The notes under the pieces were generated by a model. It was not told the origin of the DNA, made no database searches, and saw only the letters and a program-made list of their open reading frames with translations. Positions 1 through 28,200 of a stretch of 64,000 bases of DNA are shown piece by piece. Source of the DNA: Chondrilla cf. caribensis (taxonomy: Eukaryota; Porifera; Demospongiae; Chondrillida; Chondrillidae); NCBI GenBank assembly GCA_964020155.1, contig OZ026563.1, positions 880,824 to 944,823 on the forward strand, written 5' to 3'. Within the stretch, counting starts at the first letter, position 1. Every line of letters starts with the position of its first letter. The position numbers and the translations under genes are program-made.

Positions 1-4313
<4,313 letters not shown>

Positions 4314-7300
4314 ATGGCCGAAGAATACGAGACCGAATTTCCTCCTTTGAAAAACGACCTGCTTCTCAGAGCTGCTAGAGGAGAAGAGATAGAACGCGTA
4401 CCTGTGTGGGTTATGAGACAAGCGGGAAGATATCTACCAGGTGAGGAATCCAAGATTTCATCCCGGTGTTGTAATTGTCAAAAGCGTGTTATTAGCCGAG
4501 CTGTGCACGTGGCCGTGCTTATACGGTGGGTTTGCGCATAAATAAAATGTTACGTGTAGCATTACACGTCATTTGAAATTCCCGTCCTTGTAGAATTCAG
4601 AGAATTGAGAGCTGAACACAATTTCTTTAAAATATGTCAAACACCAGAACTTGCTTGCCAGATAACACTGCAGGTGCATTGTTTTGTGACGTGCATGCAG
4701 GACCGCCACAGGGTTGATCCGTTACCTATGGTTTTGCCTCCTCTGTTAGCCCATTGACCGATATCCAGAGTTGGACGGTTCCATCATATTCTGTGATATA
4801 CTTGTAATTCCTCAAGCTCTTGGAATGACAGTGGAAATGATCCCAGGAAAGGTAAATGGGAATGTGAACAGAAATGGGAATGTGTGCATGAAAGTGAATG
4901 AGAATAGCAATGGAGATGTAAATGGAAATATGGGCATAAAAGTGAATGGGAATAGATATGTGTATGGAAATGTGAACCAGAAAGCAATTGCTAGTGTCAC
5001 CTACGTACATTTTAGCGTACTAGGCACATGTACATGAAAGCATACATGCGTACAACGAGTACATGTACATTATGTATGATGTATGTATTGTTAGGTAGAC
5101 CTGTTGCTGTGTTTACTTGGTCCCATTTGTATTCTCAGGGTCCCAGTTTCCCATCCCCTCTGTCATCCCCTGATGACATCAAATCCTTGAAGTATCCCGT
5201 TGATATCAGGAGTATGCTCGGCTATGTCATGAAGGCAATCACACTGACAAGGCACAAGCTGGAAGGAAGAGTGCCTCTCTTTGGGTTCTGTGGTGCTCCA
5301 GTGAGCGTGTCTGTAATACAGTAGTGTGCATATTTGGTGTGTATTGGTCGATTTTACTAACCTTTTGTACACAAGTCCATTTTAATGATGTTATTGCATC
5401 TACCAAAGTAATCTACTACGTTTTATTGAATAGTGGTACCTCAAACTCATTATGTATTGTATGTTCAGCATTGTAATAGCAGCTCAAGATCTCTCTCTGT
5501 GTACTGTATAGGATAGGGCAGTGTTACTGATAGATTTATCATATTCTTCTCGCAGTGGACTCTGATGTCATACATGATAGAGGGTGGTGGGAGCACGACC
5601 TTCAGCAAGTCCAAAGCCTGGTTGTACCGACACCCCGAGGCCTCCCATAAGCTACTTGACATGATTGCAAACACGTGTGCCGATTTCCTGGTGGAGCAGG
5701 TACAAGCAGGGGCTCAGGTAAAGTCAACAGGGCACAAGTATGATTGGAGGGTCAGTGGTGGACCTCCAGCCTCTCACCATTAGCCACAAAAGACAGAGAA
5801 ATGAGAAGAATTCAGATCCCTCATTTCTAGTGCACTACTCATTTCCCTATGCTCCAAACAATCGTTGTAGGAGTAGGCCCTTCTGGTGAAGGATTACGTA
5901 ACATTTCATATTGACTGAGATGTATGGTAGTTTATTGATTAGCCAGGAACCTTGTGTTAAGATAACAAGATCATGTACCCTCATAACCACTACCCGATAA
6001 CCTCACATCAGTAGTATGGCTGCATCAGCTGCTTCATGTAATGGAATGACTACATGGATCCATTGATGCTGCCAACTAATGACGTTATGTATAAATAGGT
6101 TGTTCATCACATGTTGTTGCTCAAGAATCTATGGTGATACCAGTTGATATGGTTCATGATCTGTACATGTTGGGGTTGGCTAATAACATGTCATTACCTA
6201 TAATAGGTCATCTATCACGGGTTGATGGTATCAGTTGATATGGTTGGGTAGTCTTTGTTCTCATTCCCAGCATCACACTCCAACAGATACTCCAGGTGTT
6301 TGACTCTCACGCTGGGATACTTGGCCCTGAAATGTTCAATGAGTTCTCACTCCCATACCTGGAAAAGATAGCCAAGAGGGTCAAGGATACACTAAAGGAC
6401 CAGTCGGTACCAATGGTAGGTACATGTATGCATACTGTACATACATACGTAGTAAGAGCATGCTAATGTGAACACCCAGGAAAATATGGTTAATTATATG
6501 TTCTGTGTGTCCATATCTTTTAATTTGCGAAGTAGACACTATACACAAAGTTAGTTTCTCCTAAGAATTTCTCAGCGAGTATCTTAGTAAGGATAACAAC
6601 CTATACAATATGTATATACATATCACCTTATGGATACCGTATAATATATTAGAGATATTCTATATAATGCCCATAGTAAGGTCTCCACGATATCCATGCT
6701 ACTGTTTCCTTCCTCTGTTATTGAAGGTTGTGTTTGCCAAAGGTGCCCACTATGCACTTGAAGGGCTTGGTGTGACCTCATATGATGTCATTGGGCTTGA
6801 TTGGACGATGAATGCCAAAGAAGCGAGGTCACAATGTGGTGGGAAAGTGTTACAAGGGAACCTGGACCCATGTGCCCTGTATGCTGACCAGGTATACACA
6901 AGCACCAAGCACACATATACCAGGTACACACATGCTGGGTACACACATACACTAGGTATTCACATGCCAGGTACACACATACCCTGGGTATGCATGCTGG
7001 ATACATGCTGCATGGGGTACACACATACTGGGTATACGTACATTCATATACATGTACACTGAGGACACACATTTACTGGTTATACTGAATGTTGTGATAA
7101 TGAAATTGATGCATTTTCACACCTCATTTCTATTGTTATTGTCACCCCATTCACAGTGTAGGACTCTGATGTCTCCATTACATGATGCGCATGTTGTGTG
7201 TGTATCCTTGTGTAGGATAATTTGAGGAAAGCGACCCAGGAAATGATGCTGGCGTTCGGTGGGTACAAGCACATTGCCAATCTCGGACATGGAATTTATC

Positions 7301-7365
7301 CCGACATGGACCCGGATCATTTGAGAACATTTCTCCAATCGGTTCATGAATTTGGCAAGAATTAA
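4314..7365 (+). CDS. UROD: Uroporphyrinogen decarboxylase
   Basis: Fifth enzyme of haem synthesis; it decarboxylates the four acetate side chains of uroporphyrinogen III to give coproporphyrinogen III in the cytosol. Eight exons, all phase-consistent: 4314-4440, 4594-4673, 4750-4851, 5139-5300, 5556-5717, 6287-6415, 6727-6891, 7216-7365, giving 358 residues (human about 367). Family signatures are visible: [13 protein letters not shown] near the N-terminus, [19 protein letters not shown] in the middle, and GNLDPCALY and [13 protein letters not shown] near the C-terminus. An in-frame upstream ATG at 4209 exists, but 4314 gives the family-length N-terminus. Intron 3 and intron 7 hold degenerate short tandem repeats. 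Faces NDOR1 head-to-head and PLPP6-like tail-to-tail. Confidence 0.97.
4852..4990. repeat. Degenerate tandem repeat in UROD intron 3
   Basis: Imperfect repeats of AATGGGAATGTGAA-like units start right at the 5' splice site of the intron. Low copy identity. Confidence 0.5.
6893..7045. repeat. Degenerate ~20 bp minisatellite in UROD intron 7
   Basis: Repeated GGTACACACATAC / CTGGGTA blocks fill the start of the last intron; about seven imperfect copies. Confidence 0.7.
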
Positions 7366-7643
7366 ACAGTTAATTTAAAATTCAAATTTCAAATTAGCAG
7401 CAATCACTCACGACAGTTATTAGTGAATTCAATAACGGCATTATTGAAGTACCGATCAATAAGAGTACACTAACAAAGCTCGTGAAAACTAAACTTCTGG
7501 GTTCTATATAATTCAAAGATAATAAAATTCTATACATTTGATTCCACACGTACACACATGTACACAAAATCTACAAGACACTACAAAATCACTAGGGAAA
7601 ATTTCTACAGGAAATGAAAAGGAGTTGACTGAAAGGCACAGTG

Positions 7644-8246
7644 TCACACGAAGAGATACCAAATTTTCTCCTGGCCAAGAATAGAGTGGAACTTGTTTGT
7701 ACACCAACACACCGCGAGTCCGGCTAGTATCCCGCCAACCACATCACTGGGATGGTGCCTCCCCATCAACACGCGCGACAAGCAGACACAGGCGGCCCAC
7801 ATACACAACACGGCTGACAGGTGGGTCGGTATCCACGGTAACAAATAGACTGCCACTGCCACTGCCCTGGAGGCATGTCCCGAAGGGAATGCATAATCGT
7901 CCACGTTTGAAACGGAGAAGAGAATTTTACCTTCGTTCATGGTAGGTCTTGGTCTCTTGAAGAAGATCTTGATCGGAGCCACTAGAACAATATCAAGGAT
8001 GAGCAGAAGGAAGACGTATATCGATAGGCTCTTCGTGTATACGTCTGGTGCTGTCAAAATGGCTAGAACCGTTCCAACCAGCCATAACACCCCGTGACCC
8101 GATAGCTCACAAAACAAACACAAATAATATAAAAAGTTTGGTAGTCGGCTGTTTCTATGGCAGACAAACAGAGCCTGTAGCATCTTTTGGTCTAGATCTA
8201 CCAAATACTCATTCATAGAAGAAATTGGCATACCATTTCTCCTCAT
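7644..8246 (-). CDS. PLPP6: PAP2-family lipid phosphatase, PLPP6-like
   Basis: Intronless 200-residue membrane protein of the type 2 phosphatidic acid phosphatase superfamily, which hydrolyses polyisoprenoid or lipid phosphates at the ER/nuclear envelope. The three catalytic motifs are present in order: KIFFKRPRP (motif 1), FPSGHASR (motif 2) and SRVLMGRHHPSD (motif 3, with the catalytic His). Hydrophobic segments surround them, about four to five in all. The frame is open upstream to about 8303 but only with non-ATG codons, so the ATG at 8246 is chosen. It is head-to-head with RB1CC1 (179 bp) and tail-to-tail with UROD. The family is certain; the PLPP6 rather than PLPP7 call rests on overall similarity and the intronless structure. 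Confidence 0.85.
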   Translation of the reverse strand: MRRNGMPISSMNEYLVDLDQKMLQALFVCHRNSRLPNFLYYLCLFCELSGHGVLWLVGTVLAILTAPDVYTKSLSIYVFLLLILDIVLVAPIKIFFKRPRPTMNEGKILFSVSNVDDYAFPSGHASRAVAVAVYLLPWIPTHLSAVLCMWAACVCLSRVLMGRHHPSDVVGGILAGLAVCWCTNKFHSILGQEKIWYLFV

Positions 8247-8425
8247 CGATCGCTGAAACTGCAGTCGGGTTTGAGAGCACGTGATTACAACGTGAGTGAC
8301 CAAGGGCAGGATGATGTAATTCGGGGGATCCCCACATTATCTATGCCGTATAGGGCTATACAGCAACATTGCCATCCCGTCCGTTCGTCGAATTAGAGTC
8401 TAGTCTGGTATGACTCTTGACTGCC
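8247..8425. promoter_or_regulatory. Bidirectional promoter PLPP6-like/RB1CC1
   Basis: 179 bp between divergent start codons. No motif that I recognise with confidence. Confidence 0.5.
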
Positions 8426-18284
<9,859 letters not shown>

Positions 18285-18975
18285 ATTTATTTTATGCTGC
18301 AATGTAAACATTATATTATTTCCTTTGTAATTATCATTCAATTATAAACTCACCTACTGCATGTTTCGATGATGTGTAGTTTGTGTGTCTTGTGTGCTGC
18401 CTCAAAGTTATAGTTTGTATATTACTTTACTTTGTTAACCTCAGGGTTAAAATCATGTGCTTATCACTCAGCACTTGTGTACAGTACGAATGTGTCAACC
18501 ATAAAGTTGCATTTCTGACAATCTACATTATCATGCATACGTATTATGTATATTTCAGTGTGTGTGTGTGTGTGTTATACATGTAATATAATCCCAGTGA
18601 CGTGTATTTTATGCAGTATCATATTACAAAATTATACACACTCAATTAGCACATACCCATAATGTAGTTAAATTAGAAAGGAGGTACAAAATTTCAGTTA
18701 TTTTATTGTCTGCAATGTGTATTGCTCTATATGAAGCTATAGTACTGATGTCATAGTAATAGACTGTTATGTACAACAATACATATACCCCTAGACCCAC
18801 TGCACTTCTATTTCACATGATTGTCACATGAATGCTCTCATACATTATATCCATATTGTGCGTTTAATTTCGCATGTCTATACTCCCCACAACATATACA
18901 CCTGGAAACTAGCAGATTCACACACCTAAATCTATGATATTATGTTAAATGCTACATTTCATACAAAAGGATCGT

Positions 18976-19140
18976 TCACACAGTCTTTCGGTCTGCCATC
19001 ACACGAACAATACTTCCTAGACCTCCAATCGATGACACCTGAGGGGAGGGGGGTGGGGAAAGAATTGTGAAGTTGTAAACGTACGTATACGAATACTATA
19101 AATGTAATAATGTGAGGAGGACTAGTATACACATACACAT

Positions 19141-19177
<37 letters not shown>

Positions 19178-19676
19178 ACATACCTGCTGATGCCAAGATA
19201 AGAGTACACCACACGAGTTTTCTGTTGGCTCTGCAAATCCACGGTAAATATATTTCATCAATACGTCGATTTCCTCACTTGATAACCCTTTCACTGTCTT
19301 CTCAATGTCTGCTGCTTTGAATCTTGTTAATACATCTAGGACGAGAGAGAAATTCTTGGCCTGCAACGACAAACCAACAAGAGAGAGAATGAACACAACA
19401 ATACGCATGCTATCCCAGCACAACAATGTACACATTGTCAGATAGATAGAGTGGGAGGAATGGACATCTTTAGACATAATTGTCATAGACTTATGTACAT
19501 ACGTATGTACGTACATGTATCTTCTGATCTACCTACTTGAACCACCTACCTATGAGACAACACTGAGATATGAAAATGTATTGATAGTTTGATGTTAAGA
19601 GGACTCAAGGGTATTAATTACAAGCTAAGCCAATTTACATTATAGTTCAGTAGGGTATCTACTTCTGTAATTTACA

Positions 19677-19737
<61 letters not shown>

Positions 19738-20031
19738 ACCACCACCACCACCACCACCACCTCAACACATACACCTCAGGAGTAAAATACACAAATAACT
19801 CTGAACCACCTTCAGTTGATCGTCCTTCGTGCTAACAGGAGGATCTTTAAGAGCTGCCACCAAGGCTCTACTGAGGTCAGATGAGGTTATCAACTTCTTC
19901 ACTTCTCCCTCCCGAGAAGAAAACTGAGCATGATCATTTTCATCACCACCTTCATCGTCATGAAACTTGTCTTCGTCGTACTTATCGACGTCAATCCTCC
20001 TGAACCTGTCGTCTCTAGACTTCTTCGACAT
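18976..20031 (-). CDS. ARPC5: Arp2/3 complex subunit 5 (p16-Arc)
   Basis: Smallest subunit of the Arp2/3 actin-nucleating complex. Three exons: 20031-19810, 19360-19184, 19038-18976; 153 residues against about 151 in human. Recognisable blocks are RFRRIDVDKYDEDKFHDDE at the N-terminus, ALKDPPVSTK, KAADIEKTVKGLSSEEIDVL then MKYIYRGF, and the C-terminus GSIVRVMADRKTV. The last exon must be read in the frame that gives GSIVRVMADRKTV and stops at 18976; another frame stays open further but is not homologous. Intron 2 begins with GT followed by a (TG)n tract in the sense strand. Head-to-head with TGS1. Confidence 0.96.
19678..19762. repeat. (CA)n then (CAC)n microsatellite in ARPC5 intron 1
   Basis: About 57 bp of CA then about 25 bp of CAC on the + strand, so (GTG)n(TG)n in the sense strand of ARPC5. 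Confidence 0.9.
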
Positions 20032-20190
20032 TTTGCCTCGACCACTTTTAACTCCAAATATGGAAGCGTGAGTGATGGTCTAGCGTGGCCAGACTCTTTC
20101 CTCTAGTGCACGTGTGGGCGCTTAATAGTGCAATAGCTTAATAACTGCGCCCGAGCGGCTTTTATTTGCACACGCACTGTTGACGTTCGA
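20032..20190. promoter_or_regulatory. Bidirectional promoter ARPC5/TGS1
   Basis: 159 bp between divergent starts. It contains an E-box CACGTG at 20109-20114 and a repeated CTTAATA. Confidence 0.5.
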
Positions 20191-23787
<3,597 letters not shown>

Positions 23788-23935
23788 TATTTTCCTATTA
23801 ATTTTATTAATCGTTTATTTACAAACGGATGGTATACTGTAAGATAGTATAATTGAGTCATTGAAATACTGTGAACAGTTGTGGTTACGTATAGGTGTAT
23901 ATATAGGTACTTCTCGATCTGTTTAAATTCCGACA

Positions 23936-24178
23936 TCAAGTTGATTGCATCTCTGCTACAGTTGATTCGGCTCCTTTGTGATCAGTTCGTCCACAATTTT
24001 CACATTGTTCTTCGTTCTTTTGTCTTTCTCTCTCTATTTGATTTGTTCTATATTGCTTCAACCAGTTTGCAAGATACTCCACTGGATCCGACGGTTTCGC
24101 TGCAACTAATTCAGCGAGGCCCTTTGTTAAGGCGTCTCCTACCGTTTCGGTCACATATTTAGCCTCCATTTTATCCAC
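23936..24178 (-). CDS. Small Dpy-30-motif protein
   Basis: Single-exon 80-residue protein. Residues about 14-42 (ALTKGLAELVAAKPSDPVEY followed by LANWLKQY) form a Dpy-30 motif, a short helical pair that dimerises and docks amphipathic helices. The motif occurs in DPY30 (Set1/MLL complexes), DYDC1/2, adenylate kinase 7 and radial-spoke-type proteins. The tail is short and carries CENCGRTDH. With the X-box-like promoter next to it, a ciliary role is more likely than a chromatin role (inference). Tail-to-tail with TGS1 (148 bp), head-to-head with ZFAND4. A spliced extension cannot be ruled out. Confidence 0.75.
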   Translation of the reverse strand: MDKMEAKYVTETVGDALTKGLAELVAAKPSDPVEYLANWLKQYRTNQIERERQKNEEQCENCGRTDHKGAESTVAEMQST

Positions 24179-24196
24179 GAATTTCCGTGTGGTACT

Positions 24197-24210
24197 GTTT
24201 CCATGGTTAC
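24197..24210. promoter_or_regulatory. RFX X-box-like palindrome, copy 1
   Basis: GTTTCCATGGTTAC, close to the X-box consensus GTNRCC(N0-3)RGYAAC; the right half-site read on the reverse strand (GTAACC) fits it, the left half differs at one position. Located 19 bp upstream of the Dpy-30-motif gene. Confidence 0.6.
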
Positions 24211-24268
24211 TCCACGGTCTACTCGGCCTCCATCTTTTTAGGTACTCCTACCAATTCTGTGTGGCACA

Positions 24269-24282
24269 GTTTCCATGGTTAC
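24269..24282. promoter_or_regulatory. RFX X-box-like palindrome, copy 2
   Basis: A second identical GTTTCCATGGTTAC within a direct repeat of about 28 bp (TGTGG...TCCAC), 72 bp from the first, in the same divergent promoter. Confidence 0.6.
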
Positions 24283-24369
24283 TCCACCTGGCACCCAATG
24301 ATTGTCTGCCAAAACCCGGATTTTCGCGGATACTGGACTGGTCTTCTTCCCTAGTGTTGTTTTAGGGAG

Positions 24370-26060
24370 ATGGCAGAGGACACAGAAATAGATTTGGCCA
24401 TTGAAACTCTCACAGGAACTATTTATGAACTAAGAATAAGTATATTTGAGACAATTTTAGGGATCAAAGTCAGAATTCAGAGATTAGAAGGTTTGTTTAT
24501 AAGAGTACATACGTAAGCCCGGCTGAGAAAACAGAGGACATTTGAAACGTAACCTGGCCCGTTTTTGCAGGTTTACCAGTCTACCAGCAACTTCTCGTAT
24601 ACAACAACCAAGTTCTTAACGACGACTCTTGTCTGTTGGAGTGCGGGTGAGCTCGACATCCGCGAGTGGACGGGATTATTCCCTTTATTCATGCTTTACT
24701 CCTGTTGCATATACAGTGTAATCGATGGTGCGCGCATGCAGCTACTCATAGCAATGAGAGGAGGACCAATTCAGACTGCCTCTGGTGTGTACATACGCAT
24801 GTAGTGGTCCATGCTCTGGTAGAGGTTCTTGTGACCGTAAATATTATGTTTCTTGCGATTTTTTACTTTGAATAGCTGTTTCAGATGAGTACAGTGAAAT
24901 CCGCTATGATGAAGATGAAGACGAGATTGCAATTCCTTTTATTTTGTATGTGCATGCATGTGTGTGTGTGTGTGTGTGTGTTTGCATGTATTGTGTTTTA
25001 CTTGTGATATTGACGGTATTAAAAGTTGAGAGCTGTGTGTAACTGCCTATATAATAGTTAACACTTGCAGCAATGTCACGCATTGTGTTATTATCACATT
25101 TGGTACAAGACCAAGTGCAAATGTGCTATATCTCATATTCTTCCTCAACACAGGACAAAAGGGGGTAACACTATATCTTTTGGCAGTATTAGTACAGCAA
25201 AAGATCAAGACCAAAAGTATGTTTGCAATGCTGAGTTGTGTATGATGTGACCTGTGGTTGTTCCTTTGTTCTCAGGAGGTGTCAATCCATTGTTAACTCC
25301 AGACCTTCGACTGTCATGAGACAGGAAAGAGAAGCAATGCAGGCTAAAGTTGACAGGTTAAAGTGTCAGTTGAAGGAGATGAAAAGGTGGCGTTCTCAGC
25401 AGTCCCTTGCAAGAAGGAATCTGCTACAAGTGAAAGTGAACTCGCCGGAAATAACAACTCATCGTTCATTCGAACACTTACCAGCGGTAAACTGTTTGCC
25501 TCATTATTGTGTGTGTACACAACTTTAAACTCAACATTGTACGCTACTACCTATCAGCTATTATGGAATGTGTCATCAACATCATTTTACATACTGTAGT
25601 ATTGCAAATTGTGTATTTTGTTGACTTGGTCATCCTTCTGTATCTCAGATTACAGAGAAGCGACCTAATGTTACCACATGTAAGCCAAATGGGTCTAGAC
25701 GGAGGACAGGACGTTGTGATGAATGTGGGAGGAAGACTGGAATAGCAGCAGCTTTTCCTTGCAGGTCAGCTTTGATTGCAGGGTGAAATATTACTGTTGG
25801 GTACTCTATGTTATCCGTTCTTCGTTTACATTATCACAACTTTATTACTGGACTTCAATGGTGCTTATGTAGGACTGGTTCATTCCATCTGAATGGCATA
25901 TTTGCCCTCCTCCATTTTTTGCAGATGTGGTGGTTCATTCTGTAGCAAGCACAGATATGCTGAATCTCATCAGTGCTCTTACGATTATAAAGCTGCTGCC
26001 AAGGAAATTCTCATTAGAGAAAACCCAGTTGTAACTACACCTAAATTACCCAAAATATGA
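24370..26060 (+). CDS. ZFAND4: AN1-type zinc finger and ubiquitin-domain protein 4
   Basis: An N-terminal ubiquitin-like domain (IETLTGTIYELRISIFETIL, LPVYQQLLVYNNQVLNDD, MQLLIAMRGGP) and a C-terminal AN1 zinc finger. The finger reads CDECGRKTGIAAAFPCRCG then FCSKHRYAESHQCSYDYK, with the Cys/His ligands in place. The last residues ENPVVTTPKLPKI match the vertebrate tail. Exons: 24370-24490, 24571-24646, 24717-24784, 24876-24945, ~25072-25216, ~25277-25490, ~25650-25764, 25925-26060. The middle exons are poorly conserved and their ends uncertain. Function is little known; presumably a ubiquitin or proteasome adaptor. It is the last gene before the satellite block. Confidence 0.9.
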
Positions 26061-26389
26061 TCATTAGACTTTTGTAATTATGAAACAATTAATAGTTGGT
26101 TTTATTTTTTTCATTGTAAATACTTATCTTAAACTATTGTATTTATGTGAGTGTTTTCAACATGTAATATTATTATGTGCCATGCACTTGCTGTTTCTGA
26201 CATGTTGATCCTTCAGCCCAACATCAATGAAACCCATTAAGACTGCTGTTCGGATTGCTAAGCTTCAGGCCTATAGTAGGGCCTGGGTACATTCACAGGC
26301 CAGTGCTTAATATTTCCAATGCATCAATGTATGTACGTATGTAAAAGAGTTAGGGAAATGATAATATCTAAGGGATAGGGCTGTATCTA
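26061..26389. other. ZFAND4 3' flank, no gene seen
   Basis: A/T-rich sequence with no reading frame of interest between the ZFAND4 stop and the first recognisable satellite unit. Confidence 0.6.
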
Positions 26390-28200
26390 GCTGATATTTG
26401 GTCCAGACCTAGCTTGCATGGGATTCTAACTGAAATACGAAACACTTCTCGTCTCCATGCTTGTTCTGTAACCACACTGCAGATGGTGTGGGGGTCAAAT
26501 TGTGGTCTCTAGCATCACAATTTCCAAATGTACAAATATGGTCATTCATGGCATTTTCAATGCATTGAAGAGAATAGGGAGAAAACGCTAAGCGCCTTCT
26601 TGCATAACTCACGAGAGAGGAAGTGCATCAAGCTGATATTTTGCTCAGACCTAGCTTGGATTGGGAACTAAACTCAGATTGACATGCCCCCTCTGCCATG
26701 AGCTATGCAAAAGGTGCATAGGGTTTATTCTCTCATAGCATCCGTTACTATAGAAACAGTACTATTATACAGCAATTTTATAATGCATAAAGTGCTAGCA
26801 ACAGTATAAACTGTAATACACTCGCCCTCGGGACTCAGTATTTTATATGTCATACTGCCCGAGTGTCCATGTCTTAACCAGTATAGCATCCGTTGCTAAC
26901 ACTTTATACTGTTGCTAGCGCTTTATACTGTTGCTAGTGCTACTACATATTCCCCCATACATTGAAAACTATCAAGCACCACTTTGAATATCAAGGGTTA
27001 CAAAGCACACAAAGAGATGGGAAGTGATTGATAACTTAGCTCACATACCAAGCTAAATTAGTTGAAAATATCAGGTTGACATGCCCCCTTTCTCACAAGC
27101 TATGCAATTCAGTACATAGCATTAGCTAGGTCTGGTGGTAATATCAGGTGGACACGCCCCCACTCCCATGAGCTATTGGGTACTCCAAATATAGGTAGAG
27201 TTACAGACCACGTACAGAGAGGGGGAATGTTTCGGTATTCAGTACATACTGTTAGTTAGGTCTGGTGGAATTATCAGGTGGACACCCCCCCTCACTCCCA
27301 TGAGTTATGCAAGATGGTGCTAAGTGTTACTTGTCCTATTCTCTCACATACATTGACTGCCACAGTGGTGCAGTGGCCAAAATTTGGCCATAGCACCACC
27401 TTGAATAACTAGGGTTACAAAGCAGATAAAGAGATGGGACATGTTTCAAAACTAAGCTCACATCCCCAGCTAGATTTGGCGAAAATATCAAGTTGACACA
27501 CCCCCTCTCCCATGAGTTAAAACAGAAGGTGCTTAACACTATTCCCCTATTCACTACCATACATTGATAAATATAGTAAGCACCTTCGAATGTAGGTAGA
27601 GTTACGGACCACATACAGAGAAGGAGAATGTTTCAGAATTCAGTACATACCGTTAGCTAGGTCTGGTAGAATCATCAGGTGGACACACACCCACTCCCAG
27701 GAGCTACGCAACATGGTGCTAAGTGTTTTTGTCCTATTCTCTCCCATACATTGACTGTGGTGCAATGGTCAAAATTTGGCCATGGTACCACCTTGAATAA
27801 CAAGGATTACAAAGCACACAAAGAGATGGGAAGTGTTTCATAACTTAGTTCACATCCCCAGCTTGATTAGTTGAAATTATCATGTTGACACACCCCCTCT
27901 CCCATGAGTTATAACAGAAGGTGCTTAGCATTTTTCTCTGATTCACTACCATACATTGTACGCACCTCCCAATATACGTAGAGTTACAGACCACGTACAG
28001 AGAGGGGAAATGTTTCAGAATTCAGTATATACCGTTAGCTAGGTCTGGTGCTAAATATTTTTTTCAAGTATGGGAAGGTATAGGATCAAAAAACACTAAG
28101 CACCTTTTGGCGGTGTTCATGGGAGAGGGTGTGTGTCAGCATGATATTTTATGGGAATCTACTTGTAGACCTATACTAACTTATGAAACAGTTGAAACAT
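26390..28200. repeat. Satellite block A: diverged, mostly inverted units
   Basis: Ten or so units of about 150-210 bp, related to the C/D family below but mostly on the opposite strand, with recurring CCCCCTCTCCCATGAG, AAGGTGCTTA and CCATACATTGA. The first unit (about 26555-26660) and the last (about 28060-28190) run forward. Units are more diverged than in the core. No gene seen. Confidence 0.85.
26735..26945. mobile_element. Inverted-repeat element inserted in a satellite unit
   Basis: Arms AGTGCTAGCAACAGTATAAA (26791-26810) and its exact reverse complement (26922-26941), with an extra partial copy at 26902-26920. An inner imperfect dyad is built on ACACTCG/CGAGTGT. Satellite sequence resumes on both sides. 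Confidence 0.7.

Noticed and set aside
18958..19038. Longer open frame at the ARPC5 3' end (...CSCDGRPKDCVNDPFV)
   Set aside because: The homologous C-terminus GSIVRVMADRKTV is in another frame that stops at 18976 and fits the splice phase.
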